DNA of 50,060 nt from NCBI GenBank assembly GCA_003427395.1, contig BFEA01000070.1, positions 3,422,935-3,472,994 of the forward strand, given 5' to 3'. Numbering within the stretch: the first letter of the stretch is position 1; the number at the start of each line of letters is the position of its first letter. This stretch comes from Chara braunii (taxonomy: Eukaryota > Streptophyta > Charophyceae > Charales > Characeae). The notes beneath the pieces are model-generated. The model saw only the letters and a program-made list of their open reading frames with translations, had not been told where the DNA came from and did not search any database. A program made the position numbers and the translations under genes. This document shows, piece after piece, positions 20,501 through 32,497 of this stretch.

Positions 20501-20762
20501 GTCAATCAGTCAATCAATCATCAATCAATCAATCAATCAATCTTGTTTTTTTTTTTTTTTAAATTCTCGAAACCCCAACATCCCCTCTCCCACCACCCAC
20601 CCCACAAACGAACAATTTTTTTTTCCTGTTTTTCTACTTCGGGGGTGCAGCCCCTGACATACGCACCCCCCCCACCCCCTCGCGTGTCAGAACCCCCTCA
20701 AAAAGGCCGCCAAAACGGCTCGTACGACCGTATGAGCCGTACGGACGCCCCGTATTCGTACG
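19577..20762. repeat. Microsatellite complex bounded by inverted motifs
   Basis: The outer ends carry CGTACGTCATACGGGGC (19577-19593) and its near reverse complement GCCCCGTATTCGTACG (20747-20762). Inside are (TTGA)n at 19806-19912, a CT tract, a long (GT)n block at about 20020-20340, then (AATC)n at 20364-20542. The TTGA and AATC blocks are reverse complements, so the whole 1.19-kb stretch has approximate inverted symmetry around the GT block. GTACGACCGTATG occurs in the same orientation near both ends (19601, 20722). Frames through these repeats are artefacts. Confidence 0.55.
19682..19742. other. Hairpin with ~25-bp arms
   Basis: AAAATATGGGGACGTAGAGC pairs imperfectly with GCTCTAGCTCTCCATATTTT across a TTTTCAT loop, and the A/T-rich flanks extend the pairing. 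It lies just upstream of the large TTGA microsatellite. It could be a foldback relic or a transcribed hairpin; nothing decides between these. Confidence 0.5.
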
Positions 20763-22814
20763 CGGTGTCACAAAGGTTGGGACTGTGCTGGACAGAGTAA
20801 CATCAGTCTCGTTGTAGCATTTGAGTGGAGAGAGTTGCTAGACAATTGCGGATAGGCCCTAAATTAATAAGGATAATTGCACCCAACTAATTTAGCTACA
20901 ACGGCCAATTACGATGGCTCAAGCCCTCGCTTGCTTATCACAAGAGGATCAAATGTGCTTCGTATCCGCGACCTTGCAGATAACCTCTTAAGATAGATCC
21001 TAATTCTTAGTCATCTCAGATCGAGTGATGGGTTTAGTCCCCATCAATCAGACATTTAGTGAGTAGATAAGCAATTTTCCTCAAAATGCGTCGTTTCCTA
21101 CCCATCTAACTTGCACTTATAATGCATTGGAAAATATTAAGATCATGCCTCTTTTGAAAGATGTAGGGAGTCAGGAGCTTACTATAGATTGCTTCTTACC
21201 TTTCCAATCATCTATCTGCCAATTTTCACTGAGCAAGAAACGCGGAACTCTTCATTCTCTTGTGGGGTCTCATCCATCACTCTCAGAAAACTTCCTCTTA
21301 TTTTTTCAGTTTGTAATTCACAAATACTTGGCCACGACAGTGGTAAACAATGCCATTCTGACCATTGATCTCTCAAATTTTAGCGAATGTACGATGAATG
21401 TTCTCAACCGTGATTGATAGAGGGTTACAGATAGGTTACAATTACGAAACGACCCTCAGCACGACGTGTTCGTTGTTCGGCTGGTGACAAGTGACCGCTA
21501 GAGGGTGACCGAATCCTGTGATCCGAAGACGACAAGTGATACTCGTCCAAGAGATCAAGATTAGAAATAGAGATAAAGCAGACTTGATAGAAGGAAATCC
21601 TTCTCGACTAGCACCTTGAGCAAAACGTCCTGAATGAGAAGAGTTAAGGGTTTTTTGAGTATGAGAAGTTGCATGAGAAAGTCTATAATTACAACAGTTT
21701 GCTCCCACCCATCTCTCATGTCAAGCCTTACTTAGAATGTCTATGCATACTATTAGTGTCTGACACTCTCTTATACCCTGTTTCTATCAATTTATGACAC
21801 TCCTCTCTATAAGGGCGACGATCCAAAGAGAAGCGAGGGCTAGCGAGCTTAACATATCGTTTGTGACCAATACTTGTTGATGTCATCAGACTCGCAACGC
21901 TTGGCGGAGATTACATACTTCATCCGTCAGCTCCAGAGACCGAGAACGACGGTAATCGCTAGTGGAAGTGGATGACGTCAACAACACGAACATGCAGAGT
22001 TCCCTTCTGAAGGTTCGATTCCTCTTTTCTCATGCATTCAGCGCCACGAGGTTTATTCCCCCTTCTTCAACCAAGACTCAAACCTGCTGTTTATAACCAC
22101 CTTGCCGCCTCTCTAGCTTAGTTCTCTTAGCTTCTCTCCTCTCATGGTCACAACTTTTGATTATTTTGGCATCACCCACATATCACCCGTAATGAGTGTG
22201 CCCACGTTGTAATCATTACACGACAAGGAGGATGTTAAACACACCTCCCGCGCGAGCGGTCTCATACGTCAACATTTTTCTTTGAGTCTCACCACCTGCC
22301 TAGTAATTCACAATCTTAGCCTCTCACCACTGGTTCATCCCCCGTCGATCCAACAAAAGAGTGATCCCTCAACCATTGACAGACTAGCTAGCTTCACTTA
22401 GTCCCCTTCCTGTGTGCCCAAAGTCAACGACTCTCTTGACATGACCATGGAAGGTTGGCGTCTACAAGACAAGAGAAGATCGCGTGTGCAAGACGTCTTG
22501 TTCTCTCTCTCTCTTCTTGTGCCCTTCTTCCTCCGTGTCTTCATAAGCGCCCGCCTCTCTCAGAGACCCATCGACACGCGTTGACCTCCGGACCTTCCTC
22601 TCACACCCACGGACTCAACCCTGCCGCCTTCTTCGTGAACTGGCCTCGTGGGCCATCTTCCACGGGCTCTGCAGGTGGGTGGTACCGCCACCTTTGTTCC
22701 TGCCCGTGCTAGGACTGGGTTTCAGCATTCAGATCGCTGACCTCACTCTCAACTTCCGAATCGCGATACAGATGTCGTTGCTCGAGAGAAGGTTAACAAC
22801 AGTCGTATTTTTCA
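20763..22814. other. Unassigned region
   Basis: No coding or RNA gene is recognised. A B-box-like GGTTCGATTCC lies at 22012-22022 with an A-box-like TAGTGGAAGTGG about 50 bp upstream, but no cloverleaf forms. Otherwise moderately AT-rich unique-looking DNA. Confidence 0.4.
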
Positions 22815-23180
22815 TCACCACTTCAGGATGCAACCTGCCTAAACAGGTGGTTTTCAGGGTCTTCGGACCTTTCACCACTTCAGGACCATTTACTGCATTC
22901 AGGTCTGAAAATCCTGAATGGTCTTGAAGTGGTGAAAGCTCCGAAGACCCTGAAAACCACCTGTTTAAGTAGGCTGCATCCTCAAATGGTGAAGGGTGGT
23001 TTTCATGGTCTTCGGACCTTTCACCACTTCAGGACGATTCAGGATTTTCATACTACTAAAAACTCTCACTTGACCACTTCAGGACACCCTTCACCACTTC
23101 AGGATGCAGTCTGCCTAAACAAGTGGTTTTCATGGCTTTCGGACCTTTCACCACTTCAGGACCATTCATGATTTTCAGAC
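22815..23180. repeat. Palindrome plus dispersed direct copies of a ~75-bp repeat
   Basis: Arms 22815-22890 and 22917-22992 (76 bp each) are near-perfect reverse complements around a 26-bp loop that itself has CATTCAGG/CCTGAATG. Two further plus-sense copies follow: a partial one at about 22993-23040 and a fuller one at about 23090-23175. All share CACCACTTCAGGA, GGTGGTTTTCA and TCTTCGGACCTTTCACCACTTCAGG. A transcript of the palindrome would form a long stem. Confidence 0.8.
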
Positions 23181-26100
23181 TGCCCAAAACTCTCACTTTA
23201 GAATTTTCATTCCTGAATTTTCAGCTACCCGATAACCGCTTGTGCGTTGCTCCAGCTCAGTGGCCCCAGCGGAGGTCTCCACCTCATGGTATGCGATGGT
23301 CACTTGAACCTCCGTTGTTATGCCGTCCCTTCTGCACCGTCTCTTAGCTCGATTCTTGGCCTCTGTAACTATAGCCTGTAGCTTTGGGTCACTTCTCGTT
23401 TCCTTTGCTCTCGCGCCCTCCACTTTGATCTTCAACTTGTTCTTATCTCCCTCGTCGTAGTTTAAGATAGTAGTGGTACATGAGCCCTTCCCAAATATCG
23501 GGGACCAACGCATTATGAGTCTCCAACAGTCCGGCCTATAACGAGATCCCGATGGGCGCCTCCCTCCCTTCAAAGTAAGCTCACCGGGCTTCCCCTGAAG
23601 CGTACCCGTGTCCGATGGTAAGGAGGGGACTAATGACCTTCCGCGGGGGTGATGAGTTTCCTACAAATGTGGTCGCGGGTGCTCCCATTTTGGGGTCCCA
23701 TGCAGACAACACCTCACCGGTTAAACTCAAGGTGACTGAAGAGCGATGGTCGGGCAATCTAGGACTTCCATTCGTTATCAAATTTTGAAGTTGAACCGTT
23801 ATTTCCCCCGCGAAATGACCGCCGGAGGAGGGAGAAAGGGGAATTCATAAAAATTAAATAAAGAACAAAAATTAACAGGAGGAAAAATGAGGAAAATAAA
23901 ACACCGCAACTAGTGGATCCGCATGTTCCACAGACAAAGTTCAGACGCAAACACAGATGCGAGACGTGTCGACCCTTCCTCAACTCAACCCATTTTTCAT
24001 TTTCTTTTCGTTTATATTTTTATTTTCTTTCCCATAACCTGACTACAGGGACTTGGCTCGTAGTTTGAAAAGGGTATGTTGTCCCCTCACTGTTGCGTCA
24101 TTTAGTGAGCCCATCGGCTACCACGGTCACAGGCCGGTTGTGCTCTACTGTACAGCGGGGCGCCGAACCTGTGTGGACCAATGGAAAGTCCAGTGGCGCA
24201 AACACCCTTTTGTCAGTGGAAGCGCCGACTCAACCAACTTTGCAACGAAGTGGCACCCAAGTGAACCTGGCACGCTGTAGTACCAGTGAGTAGGGAGCTG
24301 GTACACAACGGGGTTCCCTGAGCAGGCGACCGGTACACAACGGAAGTAAGTGAGAAGGCGTCTGGTACGCAGCGGAGGGTCGGGACCCCATATGCCCTCC
24401 GACAGCGGGACAGGCTTCAGTGTGAGGAAACCCGGGGAGGGGTCGCCTGTCGTACGCTGAAGTCAGGGGCACAAGCGTCTGTCACCTGCCGACCCCGGTT
24501 CAGAGGTCCTCGGTGGCTGGCAGGGAGACGGAACAAGTGTTGCTTGTCACATATCCGCTTTCTAAACGGAAGCATGATGCCCTTTTAATCTGAACTAGAA
24601 TTTTTACAAGATATTACAAAAAGAATATGCAAATTAAAAGAAGGGGTAACTACGCAGAAGTCACAAAAACAGTTTGAAATTGCATTCCAAACACGGTTTT
24701 TTTTTCTTTTTCTTTTAAAGCCCTCTTGCAAGGCCTCTATCCCGGCGACGGTAAGAGAGCCGCCAGGGTTGGGGCTTTGTCTGTCAGGCCGCTCCATCTA
24801 TTGGTGGGGAGCTACACCTGCTGGAAACCGGGTCCAGCGTCCCTTGGATACATTCGTGAAATTCAAGTCCGGGCTACCAGCATCAGTTACTCTACTTTAG
24901 AGCACCCAACTTCTCTTTGGAGTTATTCTTAGTCCCCTTCCCTAAGCGTGGGCCTTTCCTATCATCTTGCCCTACCCACACCTAGAAGTTGCTCAGTAAT
25001 GATTGTCAGCCTTAACTCCCCTATTCACTAACCATTCCCAAGATACTTTATGAAATCAGCAGCCCCCCAAATATCCCTGAGTGTGTTTTTAGCCTTTAGA
25101 CCCTTGTTTCATCTCTTGTCTCTAATTTGATTGAACAGACCTCTTGGTCCGTTATTGTGTATATGGTGTCACCTGGACCATGGCTCTCCCAGCCCCTGCT
25201 CTGGGAGGCGGGCCGGCATCTGTATTGATAGTCAACTGACAGATTAGTGGTGTACAATTGTTGTCTTAGGCTGGCTGGCCACTTGCGGAGCAGGTTGAGA
25301 AAAAGGGGGAGGGGGCAAAGCGGAGGGAAAGGAGGGAGATGACGATGAGACAGAAGGGGGAGGCTGGGGCAGGATTGGGGAGGGCTGTGAAGGGGATGTA
25401 GGGGGCGGTGTGAGGGTTGTATGGGGTGTGGCGGAGGGCAAAGGGGAGGGCGGCAAAGGCGCGGAAGGAGGGGGGAATTGTATAGGTGGTGAAGGAGAGG
25501 GACAGTCCCCGCAGTCCTGGGGTAAAGCCCTGCCTTTATTGCTTCATGGCACTTAGCGCTCGGTGCGGATATCCGGGAAGAGGTGGTGGGAAGCAGTTCG
25601 CCGGTCTGTATGTCCACTGGTGGTCTTACGCGGCCCAGTTCTTCCAAACCAATCTGCCATCGGGTTGCACGTCTGCCATTTTACGGTTGGGTTCTAACCA
25701 TGTTTGTGTAAAGGCCCTGATCGCTTGTTGTTTGTTCTCTCGGTCTTGAGTTGCTTCCACCGTTTTTACTAACTTTTGGCTAGCTCTCAACACTACGGGT
25801 GACGAGGCGTTGGTCACAAGCGAGTAGCGGGGCGCTGGCTTTTCACATGTGGCGAGGCGTTGGTGACTTGCATGCGGCGGGTTGCTGGCTGCTTGTGGGG
25901 GATGTGAGCGTTGATGTGGCATGAGCACCCAAAAGTTGCGTGAATGGTATACGACAGAAGTGGTGTAGTGGTCAGAGTGAGCGCTTAATGCACACGCGGA
26001 AACCAGAGGCACTAGGCCAAGCCACGTCACGGGTTGACGAGGCATCTGGTCTAAGTCACAGTGACGAGGGGAGAGCAGTGGCGGTGGCGGCTGCTCGAAC

Positions 26101-26617
26101 AGTCTCTCTGTGAATTCCACACAAAGTACTCCACAGCTAACGCCCATTTGGGAGACTGTAATGCTTAAGCGAGTTGGTGCAATGCCAATGTCGGTGGAAG
26201 AAAGTGGAGTTTGCCCCAAGGGGACCGAAGTGCATTGGACTTCGCTTGTCTACGTCATCACAGCGCTTACCCACATTCTCAGGAGGAAGATCATCAAGGA
26301 GTCATCATCAAGGGAGCTGCTCATTTTTGTTTTTTTGATTGTTTATCTTGTGCAGGTTATACATCAAGAGCATCAAGATTATCACCATTGTCATCTCTGC
26401 GGGGAATCATCATCCGGAGTCATTCATACTAAAGTGTATCAATTCATAATTCTTCATTATGGGTCAATGGGTCATCATGTTCACTGGTCATTATCTTCCT
26501 AGTTATCATTGTCATCTTATTTTATTATTACAGCAATAGTGTTGTCAATCTACCACATCGGTGCCATTAGGGTATCACAAGTTCAAACGTTCCTTATTTA
26601 TTTTTCGCAAATTTTAT

Positions 26618-26620
<3 letters not shown>
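23181..26620. other. Unassigned region
   Basis: No family is recognised. GGTACACAACGG or close variants occur three times at 24299-24380. On the minus strand, 25626-26219 is open for 197 codons and 25096-25647 for 183 codons; the second is Pro-rich low complexity. Neither shows a known motif, and both may be chance or decayed retroelement gag-like sequence. Confidence 0.3.
24640..24700 (+). repeat. 61-bp dispersed repeat, inverted copy at 32437-32497
   Basis: AAGGGGTAACT ... TTGAAATTG ... ATTCCAAACACGGTTTTT matches the reverse complement of 32437-32497 at about 53 of 61 positions. Both end in a homopolymer-rich segment. It is probably the edge of a dispersed transposon family; no coding. Confidence 0.6.
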
Positions 26621-26664
<44 letters not shown>

Positions 26665-26722
26665 TATTATCGTTATCATCATCATCATCATCGAAGGTTT
26701 TTTTTTTTTTTTTTTTTTTTTT
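26621..26722. repeat. (ATC)n microsatellite and poly-T
   Basis: About 24 ATC units (26621-26692, with a short ATTATT interruption) are followed by a T run at 26699-26722. Frames encoding His or Ile runs across it are artefacts. ATCATC-rich DNA recurs on both sides (26290-26420, 27180-27240, 27690-27790). Confidence 0.9.
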
Positions 26723-29690
26723 CCGTCAATCAGTAGATATCTTTGTGTTGGTGGGTTATACTCTCTTTGCCCAGATTGGTTATGGTCTAGTTGGTAGACA
26801 GGTTGGTCAGGAAGGGAGCGCTACTCCGCAGGGGTATCACAAGGTGGGAGGTGATTGCCCTCTAGGGAGTAGACGCAGATGATGGGAGCTGACCTAGGCT
26901 GGGGTTAGGAGATATGTATGGGGGCAAATTATATCCTGACGGAGGCAGACTAGGTCAGAGTGTTAGATTTGAGGTACACCTTTTGGGGGAACTGGTTACT
27001 TCAAGGCAGAAGGGAATGGGGAGGATATCTCTCTCGTTGGGGCTGATAGGAACTTCATACTGATAGTGGGGTTCAGATCAGCGGAGGCAGCGAGAGGAGA
27101 AGAGGAGAACAGGAAACGAGGGGAGAGGAGGAGAGCACATGGAGGAGGGGGAGGGGTGGAGAGGAATAGTCATCAGCATCCTCATCATGATCCACCAATT
27201 CAGTGATCATCTCAGGGTACTCGTCAAATTTCATCATCAGAAAGGTTTTTTATCAGGATTTTGATATTATCAGATCCTAGATTTCTAGTTGGCATTCTAG
27301 CTTAGCTAATTTCCTAATTGATCCCTTTTGTGTAAATGGCCAGGTTGAGTTGGCGCTAGAACGATGCTGGTCGGCGCTGGGGCGGTGCCCTATAACCTGC
27401 TTTAGTAGGAGTTTAAGGCTTTGTATAGAGGTCTTGGATTGCCGAGGGAGGAAGGTGATCTGCTAACTTGACTAATGGCTACAATCTGGCCGACGATGGT
27501 CGGAGCTGGGTAGGTAGCGTTGCCCTGTAACCGAGCCAGAATGGGGTGTGAGACCAGGAAGAGGCCTGATTGGTGCACAACACAGGCTCAATTGTGATTG
27601 GTTGGTTGGAATGGATACAAGAATTTAGGGATAGGATAGTATTTTAGTGTTGGGTAGACAATCATTCTGATTAGTCATCATCTATCTCTGTTTCATGATC
27701 TCAATCATCCACTCCATCATCCTGAATCATCCTAAATCATCCTAAATGATCCTCAATCATCCCAAATTATCATCAATGATCATCAATCATGAATGTATTT
27801 CCATTATAAGGGACGCTGGGCCCGGTGTCGAGCGCATTGACCCTCGCGTGAAACGAGGGCCCTCTCGGCCATGTCACGCAGGAGATAACCAAAACAAAAA
27901 TCATCAAGAGACAACTCGGGAAACGACGCATAACATTTCGCAAACCGCCGAGACGGACATGGTTGCATCGCTCCTTCGCCGCTCTAGCCGGGTGCGCCAG
28001 CTGTACATCCCGCGGTCCCCTACGACAAGATAGGTTTCCGCGGGGCATAAGCTTTCATCCCTAAGGGGTTGTCACCACCCTTAGGGGCGTATCCCTACCG
28101 AGCTACTGACCCACGTGCGAAAGCTTTTAGATGCAATTGCAGAGGTAGGTCAGCCGAGGTCGTTTGCTCGTTCGCCGTAGTGTAGATATGTTCGGTTAAC
28201 GCCAAGTGGACCCGATCGCCGTCCGTTACTAGGGCGCTGATCTCCTAGGTACAAAGCGGACGTTGGTCGACTAGGACTGTCTCAACCAAGCGTGAAACCC
28301 AACATTAATCCTAGTCCCTTTAACACATATTCAAGCGAAAGTTATAACAACCACACATATAATTATATCAAAGGAGTCGATTGTAGCCGAGACGAATAAA
28401 TATTCAATCTGAAATGATACTTGAAAGAAATCGAATTATCATATGAAATATTCAATAATACAATATCAAAATAAACCCCAACCACCTCGGGTCGAACTCC
28501 ACAAAACAATCATACAACTGCCAACGAGGAGTTGGCTATAGGCAATAACATAGATGCAGCTGACAAGGTAGTCGGACTGCCTTAGTTTTCACTTGATGAG
28601 ACACGTTGCCAATGTCATTCATTCCAACCTACCGCCAACTGAAAATTATACACGCTTAAACCTGTCTCCATACTTTCTCAATTTTATTGGATGAAAGGCT
28701 GCGTTGCGAATAATTCTTTATCAGGGGCATTGCTTGAGATGTCGCATGCCTCTCCCTCTAGGAAGTGGTCTGGGGTACTCCTCCTCCTTGCTCGAGCACG
28801 AGACTCGGATCTCAGAAGTAGGGTCGTCTCCACCGAATCGGCAAAGTACCCCCTCGTAGAACGGTCCACTTTGGGTCAATAACAGGGTCGGCTCCTAAAG
28901 CAACGAACCCCCGCCCCAGATGTTTCCTAGAGATAGAAGATGTGTCCACTGCAAGTAGCTTTCATATATTCTTATTTTCTCCTAAGTCCAGAGTAACTTG
29001 GACAAAAAAAAAAAAGAGGAGATATAGAATGAAAAACATTTGGACAGGTATAGGTAGATAGGGTCATTCGGGATAGAATGGGTCAATCATCGGAAAAAAA
29101 AATCCAAGTCTGTTCGGCCTTATCTGCTTTCTTTCAATCGGATTCGTTCACGACAAACACTGAATCAATATTTTTCATAACAACAAGCCCATCTAACCAT
29201 CAGGCAGGCGAAAAGTAGAAAGAGGACAATCCTTTTCTTGATCCCCAGTGGACATAATCAATCTTTTTTGCAAGCATCCTTCTACCTACCTGCACAGATC
29301 GCAAAGCAAAACAGACAAGTTCAAAGGAAACCAACGCAATTCCATATCCAAGTCAGACCTCCCCATTCACATACGAACACACATTTCCTTTGCCGTTTTC
29401 AAAGAACATTCAATGAACAGGGTCAAGCAAGTGTGGGTTCACACAGCTGTGAAGAGTAATCTGAGTCAGTCAACTGACCTTGAGTGAAGTGGTGCCGAAG
29501 AAGCGCTCTGACTCACTCAAGAAAGCCAACCAACAAGCCGTGTGTGCCACCGAAAGCTGTAGTCTCAAGGAAAATCTTGATCAAACCACCTCTCACTCGC
29601 ATGCCTCATCCGCGGTAACCCAAGCGTGAAAGCGGCGAGCCGCACACGTCCCAGAATAACACTCACTCTGGTACCACATCAGTCCCAATT
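26723..29690. other. Unassigned region
   Basis: No gene recognised. Repeated ATCATCCTAAATC-type units occur at 27718-27785. A CCCTAAGG/CCTTAGGG hairpin lies at 28059-28087. The rest is AT-rich, with short A runs at 29004-29015 and 29093-29101. Short frames on both strands have no recognisable content. Confidence 0.4.
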
Positions 29691-30745
29691 GGTTCCAAGC
29701 GGTCCCAGATGGTCCCACGCGGTTCTAGGTGGTCCCATGCTGTCAAACACTTCGCCGAATGACTATTGAGTCAAAAACCATTTCCGCTACACTTCTCAAA
29801 AAAATAAAACCGGTGCCAAATCTCAAAACCGTCTGCGTTGGGACCGCCGCAAATGACAGCCCGCATCCCACGTCAGTCCCAACTGAATCCAGGCAGTCCC
29901 AAGTAGTCCAGTCCCACTTCCGCAAGTGTTGGGTAGTCCCAACTACAAAACATTTATCTCATGTGCCACATAAAAAAATAAACCCGCGTGTCGCACTCAG
30001 ATTTCGTACCGTCGCATGCCGTCAACCGCCACCATGTCACGCTGTTGCTGTTGTACATACCAATGGTAACAAACCTTCACGCCGCGCCACAACAAAAACC
30101 TTTCAGCACCGTAAAAAAAAACTCAACTGCCACGCCGCACGTCCCACTGTCGTGCCGCAATTCCACTGCCGTGCCGAACTTTCGTCGAAAAATGGCAGCA
30201 CATCATCGCACCGTGCCCCGTGAAAAAAAAAAGAAAACGGCAGCGCTTGGCCGTGCCATACCACCGTAAAAGACGGCGGCGCTTCGCCGTGTCGTACCAC
30301 CGTAAAAAAAGGGCAGCGCTTCGCCGTGTCGTACCACCGCAAAAAGACGGCGGCGCTTCGCTGTGCCGTACCACCGTAAAAAAAATGGCAGCGCTTCACC
30401 ATGTCGTACCACCGCAAAAAACAAACGGCAGCGCTTCCGCACCACCGCCAAAAAAAACAGAACCGCCGCCGCAAAAATCCGGCAGCGCTTCCGCACCACC
30501 GCCGAAAAACCCGAACCGCCGCAAAAGTTCAATATCACTTCCGTACCACCGCCGTAAAAAGCCTGTGCCGCCGCCGCAGAATTTCTGCAGCACTTCCGTA
30601 CCACTGCCGTAAAAACCCATGCCGTCGCCGCAAAATTTCGGCAGCACTTCCGTACCGCGGCCGTAAAAAAAACAGCAGGCCAAAATTAGTAAAATTTGGG
30701 CCCCATGCCCAAATTTCACTGTGCCGTACTGCCGTAGTCCCGCAG
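29691..30745. repeat. GGTCCCA repeats grading into a GC-rich minisatellite
   Basis: From 29691 the motif GGTCCCA(N) recurs. From about 30220 to 30670 a degenerate tandem unit of roughly 40-55 bp repeats about nine times, built on GCAGCGCTTC, GCCGTGCCGTACCACCG and an A run (GTAAAAAA). Both strands are open because the unit lacks stops, giving basic repetitive frames (RRFAVSYHRKK or its complement). These look like by-products of composition and not genes. Confidence 0.7.
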
Positions 30746-30897
30746 TGCCACTGGGTCTGTCCCGTGTGACCAGCACCAGCCAGAGAGGAGGGGAGCAGAG
30801 TGCTCCCTGCCTTGGCTATGGCTGCCCAATTCTTCTCCTTGCGCTCCTCTGCAGACCTCAGGCCTCTCCCCACGTTGCCTCAGGCAGAGGGGGTGTG

Positions 30898-30995
30898 TGT
30901 TCATTCCTTAATGAATCAAACCCCCACTTTACACCGCATTCAGCACAAAGTGCAGACCCGATTCATTCAGGAATAGCCCTCACGAGCGAGCGAGC

Positions 30996-31031
<36 letters not shown>

Positions 31032-31320
31032 GGGTCATTCATGAATACAACCCTGATTCCCCTGAATTTGAGTTGCATCCATGCGGCTGCTGCCCTTGAT
31101 TTTGCCCTGAATACAACGCGAAGTGGGGGCAGATTTATTCAGCAATGGCCCGCTTTTTCTCTCTCTCTCTCAGACACATACACAAACACAAACACACACT
31201 CACGCATGTTCAAACACACACACACACACATAGAGGGTGGGGGTCAGTCCTAAATGAATCTGGCCTGGACTTCACGTTGAATGAATGTAACGCGAAGTCG
31301 AGGGCATATTCATTCAACTA

Positions 31321-31356
<36 letters not shown>

Positions 31357-31403
31357 GTCTGGACGCGGTGTGTGTGTGTGTGTGTGCGAGAGAGAGAGGG
31401 GGG

Positions 31404-31464
<61 letters not shown>

Positions 31465-31606
31465 GCCCATTCCTTAATTCAGACTCGATTTTGCGCTGCA
31501 TCCATGGGGATGCTGCCCTTGGTTTTGCACTATATACAGCGCAAAGTTGGGGCAGATTCATTCATCAATGGCCCGCTCTCTCTATTTCTCCCTCTCTCTC
31601 TCTCTT

Positions 31607-31659
<53 letters not shown>

Positions 31660-31660
31660 T

Positions 31661-31691
<31 letters not shown>

Positions 31692-32022
31692 AGGAGAGAG
31701 AGCTGAATGAATGTGCCCTCGACTGTCCACTGCATTCATTCAGCGTAAAGTCCGGGGCAGATTCGTTTAGGACTGCCCCCCCACCCCACCCGCTTTCATT
31801 GTGTGTGAATGGGCGCTTGAGTGTGCGTGTGTGTGCATGTGTGTATGAGGGAGAGAGAGAGAGAAGGGGAGAAAGAGAGAGAGAGAGAGAGGGAGAGAGC
31901 GGGTCATTCCTGAATGAATCTGCCCCAACTTTGTGGAGTATTCATGGCAAAATCGTGGGCCTTAGAGGCTCAGAGTGATGTCCGAGGATGCAGCGCAAAA
32001 TCACAGTTGTATTCAGGAATGT

Positions 32023-32078
<56 letters not shown>

Positions 32079-32154
32079 CGGACCATTCCTGAATGAATCT
32101 GGTTAGGACTTTGTGTTGAATGCGTTGGAAAGTGGGCGCCCGATTCGCCCTTTT

Positions 32155-32210
<56 letters not shown>

Positions 32211-32305
32211 AGAGGGAGAAAGAGACAGAATACCATTCCTGAATGAATCTGCCCCCGACTTTGGACTTCATTCGGCGCAAAGTCAGGGGTGCTCTCCTCT
32301 TTTCC
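30898..32305. repeat. Array of hairpin units separated by CT/GA/CA microsatellites
   Basis: Eight related units begin at about 30900, 31035, 31244, 31464, 31702, 31904, 32083 and 32233. Most open with CATTCCTGAATGAATCTG(G)CCCC and GACTTTG; several close with the reverse complement (CAAAGT..GGGGCAGATTCATTCAGGAATGG). Between units lie (CT)n, (CA)n, (TG)n and (GA)n tracts, up to about 50-70 bp. Units are 70-125 bp. Two (31035 and 31464) carry a related CATCCATG..GCTGCTGCCCTTG core. Open frames across the array are microsatellite artefacts. Confidence 0.85.
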
Positions 32306-32436
32306 AGGCCTGTGCCATGGCCTATACCAGACCCTCCCGTGTGGCTAACAAGACTGCAGTCTCAAACTCCGCGGCCCGACGTTTTTGCAAAGTGGAGTTT
32401 GGACTGTATTTTAAACTTTTCACGTGACTAAACTGC

Positions 32437-32497
32437 AAAAACCGTGTTTGGAATACAATTTCAAAATGCTTTCGTGACTCCCGTGCAGTTACCCCTT
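32437..32497 (-). repeat. 61-bp dispersed repeat, inverted relative to 24640-24700
   Basis: This is the minus-strand counterpart of the repeat at 24640. Just before it, 32399-32436 is a weaker direct copy of the same motif (TTTGGACTGTATTTTAAA...CGTGAC...CTGCA), so two degenerate units lie in tandem here. Confidence 0.55.

Noticed and set aside
19752-20657. Long His/Thr or Cys/Val frames on both strands
   Set aside because: Translations of GT/CA and TTGA/AATC microsatellites.
21959-22024. tRNA gene or SINE head around GGTTCGATTCC
   Set aside because: T-stem poorly paired, no acceptor stem, no second copy seen.
25096-26219. Two minus-strand frames of 183 and 197 codons as host genes
   Set aside because: No motif, Pro-rich or unremarkable composition, no evidence of splicing or regulatory signals; left as unassigned.
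30100-30900. Several overlapping frames on both strands across the GC-rich minisatellite
   Set aside because: The repeat unit lacks stops in most phases; no start, motif or consistent frame supports a gene.
31145-32280. Arg/Glu-rich and Ser/Leu-rich frames
   Set aside because: Translations of GA/CT dinucleotide tracts in the hairpin array.
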